Source: Rosellinia necatrix
Taxonomy: Eukaryota > Ascomycota > Sordariomycetes > Xylariales > Xylariaceae
Assembly: GCA_021209875.1 (NCBI GenBank)
Contig: JAGYVD010000004.1
Span: 4,501,001-4,565,000 of the forward strand
Direction of reading: 5' to 3'
DNA: 64,000 nucleotides
This document shows positions 21,357 to 32,048 of the stretch, piece by piece; positions within the stretch are counted from its first letter, which is position 1; every line of letters starts with the position of its first letter. The position numbers were made by a program, and so were the translations under genes. The notes under the pieces are model-generated. The model saw only the letters and a list, made by a program, of their open reading frames with translations. It searched no databases and was not told where the DNA came from.

Positions 21357-22105
21357 ATGCGATCCCCCATATCCCCAAGAGCAGCGGCGACCACCGCATT
21401 CGCGTTCGCCTCCGTGTCCGCGGCGGCGCCCCTAACCACCACCACCAGCCTCCCCAGCGCGCCGCCCGCGACCGACTACGCGAGCCTGACCTGCCCGGCG
21501 ACCGCGTTCGGGACGCTCCCGACGCCGACGTACGGCGGCCGGGGCGCGCTCTTCACGGTGTGCAGCGGGGTGGCGATCGGCGCGGCGGCGCCGCGGGTGC
21601 GGGACGCGGTGCTCGACTTCCGGGGCTACGCGCGGTGGAACTCGTTCGTGGTGGCCGTGACGGGCCTGCCGGCGAACGTGACGCGGACGCCGCGCGACGA
21701 CTACGTCGGCATGCCGATGACGTTCACGTCGGCCGGCCTGCTCCCCGCCGGCCTGAACGCCACGAGCGCCGAGGTGCTGACGGTGCTCAGCGGCGCCGGG
21801 GTCGGTGTCGGTGGTGGTGGCGAGGGAGGAGGGGGAGGGGGAAGGGGAGAGGGGCCGGTCGGCCGTATCTGCTCGTCGCCTGGCGGTATGACGATTCCCT
21901 TGCCGGCATCGGCGCGCGCGCCGAGCACGCCGTCGTCATCGTCGAGCTGGGCCCCCGCTCCTCGTGGGTCCTGAGCTACGAGACCTTCTACGCCGGCCTG
22001 CTCACGCCCGCCATCGCGCTGCTCAAGGGCAGGCAGCAGGCGCAGTTCGACGCGCAGGCGGCGGACCTGAAGGCTTACGTTGAGGGGATGGTGTGGCGGG
22101 AGTGA
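21357..22105 (+). CDS. Secreted SRPBCC/START-like protein, frame break in Gly-rich run
   Basis: ATG 21357 gives a hydrophobic N-terminus (MRSPISPRAAATTAFAFASV...AAAP) that looks like a signal peptide. The body matches fungal SRPBCC-like (polyketide-cyclase/dehydrase fold) proteins: TVCSGVAIGAAAPRVRDAV, DFRGYARWNSFVV, GMPMTFTSAGLLPAGLN, then YLLVAWRYDD, RAEHAVVIVELG and SYETFYAGLLTPAIALLK. The first half (to about 21800) and the second half (from about 21868) are in different frames. The switch lies in a G-rich repeat (GGTGGTGGTGG..GGGGGAGGGGG) at about 21800-21860. I see no credible intron there (no branch point or pyrimidine tract), so a one-base loss in a G homopolymer, real or from sequencing, is likeliest. 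Ligand unknown; very GC-rich codon use. Confidence 0.75.
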
Positions 22106-22581
22106 TATCGGGATGCTGACCTTCCTTCAGGAGTTGGGGGAGGGCGATGATGATATCTCAGGCGTCTGATTATTAGAGGGTCATCCCGCGATGGCCCCAA
22201 CTTGGGACTTTATGACATTTTATTACAGACGAACCTCACTGTTGGACATGAATGGCCGTGGTGGTATGGTGGAATATGTTGCAATTCTAAAAAAAGATTG
22301 GTTGCTGGTCACGAAATCTCAAAAAACGAAGTATCTAAAGCATAACATCCACCAAGAAGAAATCCGACCTTCTCAGTGAAATAGACGTCTCCAGAAGGCC
22401 ATTGGGTCGACCACCCTAGTCTTTGTTTAAGGCCAAGCTTTATCATGTAGCCACCCGTAGAGGATCTAAACATACCCATAGGACCCACGACATAGAAACA
22501 CACTGACCTACCAACGCAGCTTCACACGATCAGCCCACTAGCTCAGAAACGTTATGAGCCCTAGCTATATGATACCAAGGT
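22106..22581. other. Convergent 3' spacer
   Basis: Lies between the stop of the SRPBCC-like gene and the true stop of the M16 protease gene. Short ORFs here show no motifs. Expected content is two overlapping 3' UTRs. Confidence 0.5.
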
Positions 22582-25500
22582 TTAGTCGTCCGACCCGTCG
22601 GAATCGCCGGATTCATCATCATCCTCTGACCCATCCGACCCCGTGTCGTCATCTTCATCATTCTCATCTTCATCTCCGTCGGGAGACTCTAGGCCATAAT
22701 CGTCATAGTAATCTAGTAACTGTTTAATTTGAGTTTTATATCCCATCTCCTGGAGCTCCTTCTCAGTTTTCTAGAACATGATGTTAGCGTGATACCCAAC
22801 CTCCTCGCCAGCAAGCAGGCAGACGTGGGTGGGCTTACCTCGACCATGACATGTGCACAGCACACCACTATGTTGCTCTTGCCCGGCTCAAATATAGGAA
22901 GCAACCAGGTCTTCATCGCCTCTTTGATATCATCAACCGTCACAGCACGAACCTTGGCTAGCATTTGCGTATTGTAATCGGCTCCAAGTCCCCGGACAAC
23001 GCCAGTGACGTAATTCTGCAACGCCGCAGTAGACATGGTAGCCTGTTCATCAGCGAGACCCATCACAAGTTGACTGATCGCGCCTTCGATCATCGGTTTC
23101 TCAAATGCCACCGTCCCATCAACCAATGCTGCGATAGCATCCCGTGCGGCGACGATAGCTTTGGAGGCCGAAGGAGATCGGTACACCTTGAAGTGCAAGT
23201 AGCCACCATCCAATTCTTTAGCAAAATAAACCCCATATGCGAGCCCGTTTCCGCGCACCGCATTCCAGAGCGTACCCTCCACGGTTTCCAGGTATTGCAC
23301 CGCCACAAGCAGGGCCGGCACTGCAGGGTCCGTAAAAGACGCCAAACCCTTGCCAGAGCTCACGGAATAGGAGCTATCGATCGTGGTCATAGGAATTATG
23401 GTCGCACCGATGGAGCCGGGGTTGCGTCCTTCCGTATTGAGGAGAGTGTAGGGTTTGACGATGGGCTGTATCTCCTGGGGAATAGTAGAGAGTGATTTGA
23501 ATAGTATATCCCATGTCTTGACGGGTTCGGGGACCTTCGATTGAGAAATGTCAGCCGTCACAAGGACACGAATGTTATCTGACGTAAACAGAGCCCTTCG
23601 AACTTCCTCCAACCATTCAACAGCGGTATCGGGATCGTTGTGTAGGATCTTCTTGAGCCGTTTCATGTAAGTAGCCTTAACGAGTGTCCTCTTTGCTGCG
23701 AGTAAGGATGCTGGTTCGTTGTGGAGGGCAATTTCAACCTCGTTGGCCATGACTCTGCCGTCGCGTTTAGCCTCGGGGATATCGGCGAGTTGTTTCGCAA
23801 CGCCAGCCTTCAGGCGAGTGACATCAAAGACGCTATCGAACATCATGGTGCGGATCCACTCGATCGCAGTAGCATATTTATCTGGCTCAACTTGCATGCG
23901 GATTAAGAAGCTTTCCGAGTCACCGACTTTAGTTCCGAAGTCTAAGTTGTAGCTAACGGTCTCCTTCTCGAGCTCCATCACAACTTGCTCAAAGTCGATT
24001 CGTTTGCCATCTCGCATAATAGGCGTATTGAAGAAATTGTCATTGAAAAGACTTAGAAGCGGCTTATGCTTCACTGGGACCTGGTTCGTGCCTACGTGCA
24101 CGGCAATATGCACGAAATTCGTTGGAACGTCTTCGAATTGAATGAAGAGGGGTGTTCCGACGGATGCGCGATCGATCTGCTTCTGAGCCGAGTTTTCGTG
24201 CACACCCAACTTTCGCGCCAGCCCAGAGCGTGCCGTTTTGGATTCGATGAAATGAATTGATTCGGTCGACGGAACTGGCCATTTCTCGAGTACCGCATCA
24301 GGGATCTCAACTTCATTTTGTTTCTTCGCATCGTCTAGCCTTCGCTTTAGTTTCTCTAACCCGTCCGGCCCTAATTCATTTTTTCGCTTCTCAACCCGAG
24401 CAATTTCGTCCGCCTTCTGCTTATTAGCTAACTCTAGGGATGGTTTCCCCAAAATAGAGATATGATGAGCGTCAGATATCCATTGAGACAGGAATGCTCG
24501 CCATTGCTCGTCCGTCCATTTTTCTAGGTGATCGTATTCATTTAAGCTTGCTAAGTCCTTCAATGTCGACCCGTCTCTAGCACCGAAGAGATAATCAGTG
24601 ATGATATTATTGGAATAGAATGATTCGGATTCCTCCGCCTGTGCTTTCACTTGGCGCCGTTCACGTTGGATGCACTCATGAATGTACTTCATATCCAAGG
24701 GCTTCGAGGCCACCTCTTTGAGTAAGGAAATAAGTCGCTGCTCGACGAACTGAAGCTTCTCGGTGGCAACAGCCGTAGGCTGAAACCAAATGATGGAGTT
24801 TGGGCGCGCATCCCACCAATATGAGATCGAGCTCGCCAATTCTTCTTTTTCCACCATCACGTTTTCCAAGACGGCAACTGAAGAGCCGCATAGGTAAGTG
24901 AGGAGGACGTTGAGCGCTGTGGTCAGTGTCACATCGGTGCAATTGGGCCCGAAGAATCCCACCACTACGTCGCCAACGGATTCGTCTTCCTCAGGAAACT
25001 CCACTGTCTCGATAATTGATTCCTTGAGCGGGGGCGGTTGTGCCGATTCTATCCATGGTCGACGGAACGGGGCATCGGCGGGCGGGATGTCATTTATAAC
25101 GCTTTCTTCGAACGTGTCGAGTATCTGGAGAAGGCTGCCGTGGTCTACTTCACCAATGATAATGACGCACATGTTCCGTGGTTGGTACATAGCCCGGTGG
25201 AACTCCCTAATTCTTTCGGGGGTTAAGACGCGAAGAGCCTCCATCATGCCTCCGGTCTCGTATCGAAATCCGACATTTTCCGGGTAGAGTAGCCGTCGAG
25301 CCTTGAGATCCATAAGCTCTGTGCTAGTATACTGTACGGCCTGCATCTCGGAGTACACGACACCGGCGTCATTGCCCTCGCCATCAACATGGTGCACCTC
25401 AGTCAAACACGCAGCATCAGTGATCGTGGGTACAACTAGGTGCTCCAGATACACAGGCAGTGTCTGTGCGAACCCGTCCCAACCCGCCGTTTCCAGTGTA

Positions 25501-25817
25501 TAGGCGGTATGGTCCGTAGCAGTCCACGCATTCGTGCTCCCATACGCCCGTGAGGCTAGTTTATCTAACAGTCCCTTGTACTGGTAGCTTTTCGAACCCA
25601 TGAAAACCAGGTGCTCAAGAGTATGTGGCGAGCCCGAGTCATCAAAGATCTCGGTGGCTAAGGTAAAGTATCCGTTCACTTTAGGACCCTTTCTATCGGC
25701 CACAATAACCTGCATACCACTGCGCTCCGATTCATATTGGGTGATTGTGGTAGGTGCGTAGTCGGTCTCGAAACTCTGAAGCTTGCGAAAGCGCACGCCA
25801 GATCCGCGAGAACCCAT
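22582..25817 (-). CDS. M16 family zinc metalloprotease, YOL098C-like (1055 aa)
   Basis: A large insulinase/presequence-protease-type enzyme with tandem M16 domains. The inverted zinc motif HxxEH is intact at residues 65-69 (SPHTLEHLVFMGS), with the distal Glu expected in VVYSEMQAVQ about 90 residues later. The second, non-catalytic half contains FVHIAVHVGTNQVP and the substrate-closing NGLAYGVYF segment. Exon 1 runs 25817-22839; a 68-nt intron (22838-22771, GTAAGC..TTCTAG, branch GCTAACA) leads to exon 2 (22770-22582), which encodes KTEKELQEMGYK and a strongly acidic tail (DDYGLESPDGDEDENDEDDD...). Reading through the intron would give a wrong basic tail. The closest relatives I recall are S. 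cerevisiae YOL098C (Sdd3) and cytosolic fungal homologues. No mitochondrial presequence is visible. Housekeeping peptide turnover is the likely role. Confidence 0.95.
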
Positions 25818-27613
25818 GCTGTGTGTAGAGAAGTAGGAGAAGGGATGAAACCTAGGCGGTCATTAGTTGAATGATCTGGTATTGCGGGCGTGCCGCGCAT
25901 CAAACCAAACCAATTCCAAAAGGATGCAAAAAGTGAGAATGTAGGGAATATCTTATACATGCGTGAGCAAAGTATGTTGCAGACTTAGGGTACTGCCAGT
26001 CTTGGACCCAGATAAGTTAGGCGGCACTTGCTCGACAGTTTAAAACGTAAATAACGCAGAACTAGCCTAAATCATGATACTAGCTCCTTGGAATTGTACA
26101 TTTCTCCTGATCCCAGGGGTCAAAGGTGAACGTACCTACCCCAAGTTGTTGCTAGGATGCCAATTCAACACAGCGAATATCGCAATAACAGCAACCAAAC
26201 CAGCTCTCCATGCCGAAAATAGACTGGACATAGTGATGGGAATAGGCTAATACGAGCTATGTATCAACCCAATTCACTACATAGAGACGGGAACGATAGC
26301 TTAGTTTAAACATTACGCCAAAACAATACGGAGCTGTGGGCCTATGAGTCTGCCCGCGTGCATCGCAGGATGATATGGGATGGCATCCAGAATAAAACTG
26401 AGAATAGATAGACTTTGACAACTAGGCGCACAGACATGTTCTGACATACCTAAAGTGTTGCCGTGGTGTAACTAACGATTGAGTCGACCAAGACGACGAA
26501 AACCGGAACCCGAGGGGCACAACCTCCTTGAGAGTCAGCAGTCCGGCCAGAACGGGTCGTGGTGGTAGTCCGTGCTCGGCGACGGCGCGCTCAGACAAAT
26601 GTTTGATTGAGGGCGTGGGAGCTGGGAGCAGAGCAGACGAGCAGGCACTTCGAGAGAAGTGAGACAAGGAAGAGCTGTGGCCTATCCGAGAAGCTGGGTG
26701 AGTATTATCCGATAGTAGTTGAGGACATAGACCAGGGATATATCCATAATACGGGTGATGTAATGGCAGGGACCTGATGAAGAAAGTAACAGGGGAATTG
26801 TGTAAGTGTAGCCTCTCGGAAATGATTTATATTCGCCCTAGGATGGTGCTAAATAAATATGATCGTAACAGAGATGGGAATAATAAGCCAGCTCCGGAGG
26901 CACCATGGGGTATTTCGTGGGAATTGAAATCTTACATGCAAGTAGGTCGGGAGGTAGGTTAGTAAGTTCTCAATCTCGGTTTGAATCAACCCCGCGATCA
27001 GCTTTTAATGCGCCCGATTAGTTAACTGCGGCTAAGTGACATAGATAATCTCCGTTTTCTATCTAGCACCTCTACCTACCCCGCTACACAGCCCATAGCT
27101 AGGTTGGTGGGATGAGTCTTATCGTCTTATCCGGAAGGCTAATTGCGGCCCTACGCATACAATCGATAACTGGGTGATAAGGCGTTGACGACATCCAGAA
27201 GAAGTACGTACATGTTGGAGCTGGCCCGAGCGCCCTTCTGAAAGGTGTACGAAGTAGGAGGTACCTGGAGGACAACCTGCCTAGGCAGTTGTTGGAGACT
27301 TCCCACCTGCGTTGAAGCTATCATGACCACAACCTATCTAGCTACTACCGTGCTGCGCTGTGACACCTACCACGCGTCGATCCATATTACGCCAAGAAGT
27401 TTCCATACAATGGAGCGCGCCTTTGTAAATACGAGCTAAAACGAGAGTTCGGATCCATCAACCTACCGATCGAGGACTGTATCGAAGACCACGTCCCTTC
27501 CATTCCCGTTCGGTGCCCACATTGCCTCAGTTCCCACGTCCAGGAGACTTCGCCGAGATTGCCGGCCATCAACGCGACCATCGAGAATATTCGCATACTT
27601 GTGCTTCGCCAAT
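25818..27613. other. Divergent intergenic region, no gene recognised
   Basis: About 1.8 kb between the starts of the M16 and ZW10 genes. A minus-strand stretch at 26422-26667 is open (no ATG, Ser/Pro/Leu-rich) with an ATG-less start and a GTATGT-like donor after it; it could be a leader exon but has no family signature. A plus-strand 61-codon ORF at 26777-26962 looks random. Confidence 0.5.
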
Positions 27614-30454
27614 ATGGCAAACCCCGAAAACGGCCCGGTTGGCCACGCCTTGGTTGAATTCTCCCTGCATGGTACATTTCCCGAGGAGGACATTTCCTCA
27701 ACCCGTCTCGAGGTCGACCATCTTGCCCCAGCCCTAGAATCTTTAGCTGCTGCCAAATCCAAACTCGAAGTGGGTCATTCCGAGCCGGCCGGATTTCTCC
27801 AGCGCTGACTATACCATCAACAGGGCCAAATTCACATAATCAACGAGGAGACCGCCTCTGATGTAAGCCAGTGGGTTGCGAATGCGAAATCCTTAGAAGA
27901 CGACATCTCCAGAACACGTAACTGGGCAAACGAAATCGTTAGGAGATCCGAAGCGCCAGATGTCTCGGGTAGGACGATACAGGACGCCGAGAAAAAGGTC
28001 CACTTCCTCAAACAGGAGTCTATATATAACAACCAACTCTACAACGCCTTGGCTAGCATTAAACATATTAGCCACCTCCTGGACGAGGTGGAGTTGGCAC
28101 GAGATGAAAGACGCATCCTACAATCACTTCGTCTCCTCGAGGGTAAGATCGGACTACAGAGTGAGTACACGGCTCGCTGATATTATACCCAGAGTCCTGG
28201 ACTGCTCTCGACAGTATCCCTGTCAGTAAATCATGTCGGGTTATAAAGCTCCTAAATATCCGAGCCTTTGAGCTGAAGTCCGCTGTGCATGACGTATTTG
28301 ATCATGTATGGAGTTCTCTCGTGCGAATAGACTCCCATACTAGTCAAGTGGCTGTCTTCACTTCGCGGGAAGGTAAGACGACACCCAGCTTTCCGAGATC
28401 GCAGGAGGCTCTGACAATCGTTTAGATGAGCAGATGGATCTTGCCGATGCTTTGATTGGGCTTAAAGCCTATAAGGAGGTTGATAAAAGGATGATGGCGT
28501 TCTGGCAGGGCTTAGATCAGACCATCATTGCTCCCAGGACGAATCCCGACCACGGAGATTTGCCCGCTGTCCGCATAGAAGATGTGAGCTTTATCTTGTA
28601 CCGTTCTAGAATTTATGCTAACAGGGGTAGTCAACTCTAGGACTAGCCGGGAAAACAGACAAGACGGTATCATCTCTTTTTCGTGATCTAGAAATCGCCT
28701 TGGGGTATCTCTCGGAGCGATTGCCAGACGAGCTAGTCCAATCCTTGTCAAATATTATGATGCCAGAACTTATACCTCGCATCATCACCACCTGGCTAGA
28801 ACCCGTTGTTCCAACTTCTTTGAAGGACATGGATGGATTTCACGAGATTATTGACGCCACCAAAACGTTTTGCAGCCGCCTCGAAAGCCTGAAATTTTTA
28901 GGATTTGAGGAGCTACAGGAATGGGTGCAAAATGTACCACGCGTGTGGCTTGCGAAATGCAGAGAAACAGCCTTGGACTTGGTTAGAACATACCTTTCCC
29001 GGGGATTAGGCGATCCAAAAGAAATCGTGCGAATTGAAACGCAAACTGTATCCCAAGAGGAAGGGCGGCAACTTGCTCCGAACGGCGCTGGCCCTGCCAC
29101 CGGCGACGGATGGGATGCAGCATGGGATGATGGTGAAGGTGGTGCCGGCAACGAAAACCAACCAAAAATAGTAGATGAGGAGCATGGTGATGACGGTGCG
29201 GACGCGTGGGGCTGGGGCGACGATGATGAAGATGAGGAAAATACCACAACTGTCGATACGGCTCCTCAGGCTAGTGGCCCAACCGAGGAAGAAGATCCAG
29301 CAGCAGCGTGGGGCTGGGGAGACGACGAGGTAATAGATGCATCTCAAGAAGAGACAACAGTAAATAAGGGGCCACAGTCAGCCTCGTTAACACAGGAGTT
29401 GACTCTCAAAGAAACATACAATATATCGTCGATGCCAGAGCCGGTCATCGCCCTGATATTAGCCATTTTAGAAGATGGGGCATCTCTAATCAGGTATGTT
29501 GATCGCCAGCCCCCTGCATCTCAGTTGATTAACATCGCCCCCTAGTACTGATGGGAACCCGATGGCCGCTGCTGCCGCCGGCTTGTTCTCTTTACCTACC
29601 CTTGTGTTAGCTATGTTCCGAGCAATTTCACCGCATTACTATGCATTGGATGCGGGCGGCAATATGTAAGAGACCCCCCCCCCCGCGACCACTCATTTCT
29701 TCCGAATTGCATTAACATGATAAGGTTTCTCTATAATGATGCGACCTACCTTTCAGAACAGCTTGCCGAAATTACCAATAATTGGAAGTCCAGGGACGAC
29801 CTAGTACCCCGGGCGAAGTCCATGCTTCGGTTAGACAATGAGGTGAAGGCATTGCAATCATTCGCAACTCGGGCATACTCATCTGAGATGACTACTTGCC
29901 GTACAATTCTACGCGACCTTCTCGGTGGTTCTCAAAGCCTACTTCAAGATGGGTTGGGCTCTTCCGAATTACAGGCTCAGGTCGATAATGCTATAAGCCA
30001 TGTCCGCATAACCGCCACTTCTTGGTCCAAAATTTTGTCTAATTCCGCCTGGAGCCAGGCGGTAGGCTCTTTAGTAGATACCGTTGCCTCAAAAGTCGTT
30101 GCCGATGTGATGGATCTCAGCGGCATTGGGCAAGATGATGCCTACAATATCGCTAATTTGATCGCACGGATTACAGAGCTAGACGATTTATTCCTCCCCC
30201 CTGGAGCCGACAAAAGCGCTATACCATCCACGTCGGAATATGCCAGCAGTTGGCTTCGTCTTAAATATCTTAGTGAGGTATTGCAAAGCAACCTTCAGGA
30301 CGTTAAGTTCTTGTGGATGGAAAGTGAACTCAGTCTTTACTTCACAGTTGACGAGGTCATAGATCTGATTGGCCTTAGCTTTGTAGATAATGCACGAACT
30401 AGGGAGGTTGTACGAGAGATTCAGGGGCGACCTTACCCTCGCGGCTCAGGTTGA
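27614..30454 (+). CDS. ZW10: ZW10/Dsl1 homologue, centromere/kinetochore zw10-type tether (841 aa)
   Basis: A subunit of the ER-associated vesicle-tethering complex (Dsl1/NRZ) and, in animals, of the RZZ kinetochore complex. Seven exons join in frame: 27614-27769, 27824-28142, 28193-28372, 28426-28583, 28631-29493, 29546-29665, 29725-30454. N-terminal helices carry QIHIINEETASDVSQWVANA and RRILQSLRLLE..SWTALD, which match my memory of fungal Zw10 proteins; the central and C-terminal helical bundle contains LSERLPDELVQSLSNIMMP, SPHYYALDAGGNM and FLYNDATYLSEQL. Between about residues 420 and 505 lies an acidic insert with WDAAWDD and two WGWGDD motifs, resembling the Trp-rich acidic 'lasso' by which yeast Dsl1 binds COPI. 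In exon 2 an alternative donor 20 nt downstream also keeps frame; I chose the one giving LLEESWTALD. Confidence 0.93.
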
Positions 30455-31528
30455 TGGAGGTAGACAGCTCCTAAAAGCGGTAGTCGGATGCAATGTAGCT
30501 GAATTAGCTACGAAAGATCCATCACATAAGCACCATGAAGCTAAATGAGGGCAGTTATCCTTTTTTTTTTTTTTTTGCAGGCTTATTCAACACTCCCAAT
30601 TCTCCCTGGGCCCATAATTCGGTTGAGAATTGGAGAATTGGGTGTGCATGAAATGCCCGCTCCGTACACGGGATGGCGGTCTTCACCTGGTGGTCTTCTT
30701 ATGGTGGTCTTCCTGAGGGTAAAGCTTCGGCCCAGAGATTCTCGGATCGCAGACCATGAGCATAATAACCCTTGAGGACAATCATATATTCCATACAGCG
30801 ATGTTACCTGTCAACCCCACCCCCCAAGTCCTATCTTGTTGTTTGACGTCGATCTTTACTTACCCTGTCCAACCCTCACGGTATCTGATATGCAGCATAC
30901 CCGATGACGAATAACATCAAACATCCATCTGCTCGATCACCAACCAAGCCGTTTGTAATCTTAGAATAAAGAGGCAACCTCGCACAGCACAACTCTCACT
31001 CCACCCCCCATGTCTCCATAAGCCTTAGGTTCCAACTGTGCCATATGCGCTGCTCCTTTCCAAATGTCGCGGCGGCATGACGGATCTGCGACGGGTGGGC
31101 TTCATTTCGCGCGAGCGCCCAGCCGGCTGTGGTTTCAGCATGCCGCGCCCACAGCACGGCCAGGCGGCCCGGTGATCGCCGCCCGAACCTGCTCGTGTAA
31201 GCCATTGATATCGTGGGCATTCCGCAGGCGAGGATGTTATGTGAAATCGGGGTCGGCGGGTAGATGATACCTTGGTATATATATAAAGCCGCTGGCCGAA
31301 GCAAACCTCTGTCAACCCCTTTCTTTGATCCTTTCGTCACGCTCACTCAACCATCGAAACCGCTCATTTGCTCGCCCGGCTAGCCCGATCGCTTCCTTTC
31401 TTTTTTTTTTCTCACGCTCTTTATTTTCATTCAGATACAGCGACCCGGTGTCGTCTATCGCTTCTAATACATCAATCACCATTACAATTAATCGGGCCGT
31501 TCACGTCGCTCATTTCCCAACCGTCAAG
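30455..31528. other. Intergenic and promoter of BAS2-like gene
   Basis: Holds a T15 tract at about 30559-30575 and a CT-rich leader (31330-31440). No coding sequence is supported. Confidence 0.5.
31276..31287 (+). promoter_or_regulatory. TATA box of BAS2-like gene
   Basis: TATATATATAAA lies about 240 bp upstream of the ATG at 31529, followed by a pyrimidine-rich leader. Strong TATA boxes are common in sharply regulated fungal genes. The assignment is by position only. Confidence 0.6.
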
Positions 31529-31616
31529 ATGGTTCAAGTCAGCATTCTCGCTACCTTCACTTGTAAGCATAGCTCTATCAATCTCTCTCTCTCTTTCTCT
31601 CTCTTTCTCACACACG

Positions 31617-31654
<38 letters not shown>

Positions 31655-32048
31655 CTCCATCCGCTCTACCCAAAGCCTCCCGACCTTACACCCCCCCTGT
31701 TTGACGGCGGATGTTATGAAAACTGACACGGTCCACCTTTTACCCCAAAAACAAACAGTCGCCCTCGCCGCGTTCGCGCTGAGCCCGAACAACGCGGGCG
31801 CCCGGGACGTGGGCAACGGGCAGGGGGCGCAGTTCACGACGGGCGGGTGCGTCAGCGACGCGGACTGCCAGTCGGCGTGCTGCGCGGGCGGGGCCGAGGC
31901 GGCCGACGGCAGCGGCGGCGAGGTCGGCATCTGCAGCGCCGAGGCCGCCTCCCTGCAGAACGGCAAGACGGGCTGCGGCTTCGCCGACCCCAACGCCGCC
32001 GCCACGCTGGCGGCCGCGCAGGCCCAGGTCGAGGCCCAGGGGTTCTAG
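31529..32048 (+). CDS. BAS2-like small secreted cysteine-rich protein (107 aa)
   Basis: Exon 1 (31529-31562) encodes MVQVSILATFT; intron 31563-31758 (GTAAGC..ACAG, 196 nt); exon 2 to the TAG at 32046. The joined N-terminus is a signal peptide (MVQVSILATFTFALAAFALS). The mature part has DVGNGQGAQFTTGGCVSDADCQSACC...GICS and ends NGKTGCGF plus an Ala/Gln-rich helix. The C-x5-C-x4-CC-xn-C-xn-C spacing and the VGNG..QF.GG.C motif resemble the biotrophy-associated secreted protein 2 (BAS2) / CgDN3 type known from Magnaporthe and Colletotrichum. Such proteins are secreted during plant colonisation, but homologues also occur in non-pathogens, so an effector role is inference. A Gly/Ser/Ala-rich loop (EAADGSGGEV) is inserted before GICS. 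Exon 2 is very GC-rich. Confidence 0.88.
31581..31655. repeat. (CT)n and (AT)n microsatellites inside BAS2-like intron
   Basis: Alternating CTCT/TTCT blocks are followed by about ten AT dinucleotides, filling most of the first half of the single intron and spaced away from its acceptor. Confidence 0.9.

Noticed and set aside
26422..26667. Minus-strand open stretch, Ser/Leu-rich, mitochondrial-presequence-like
   Set aside because: No ATG in frame and no downstream exon that continues it; may be a leader but cannot be called a gene.
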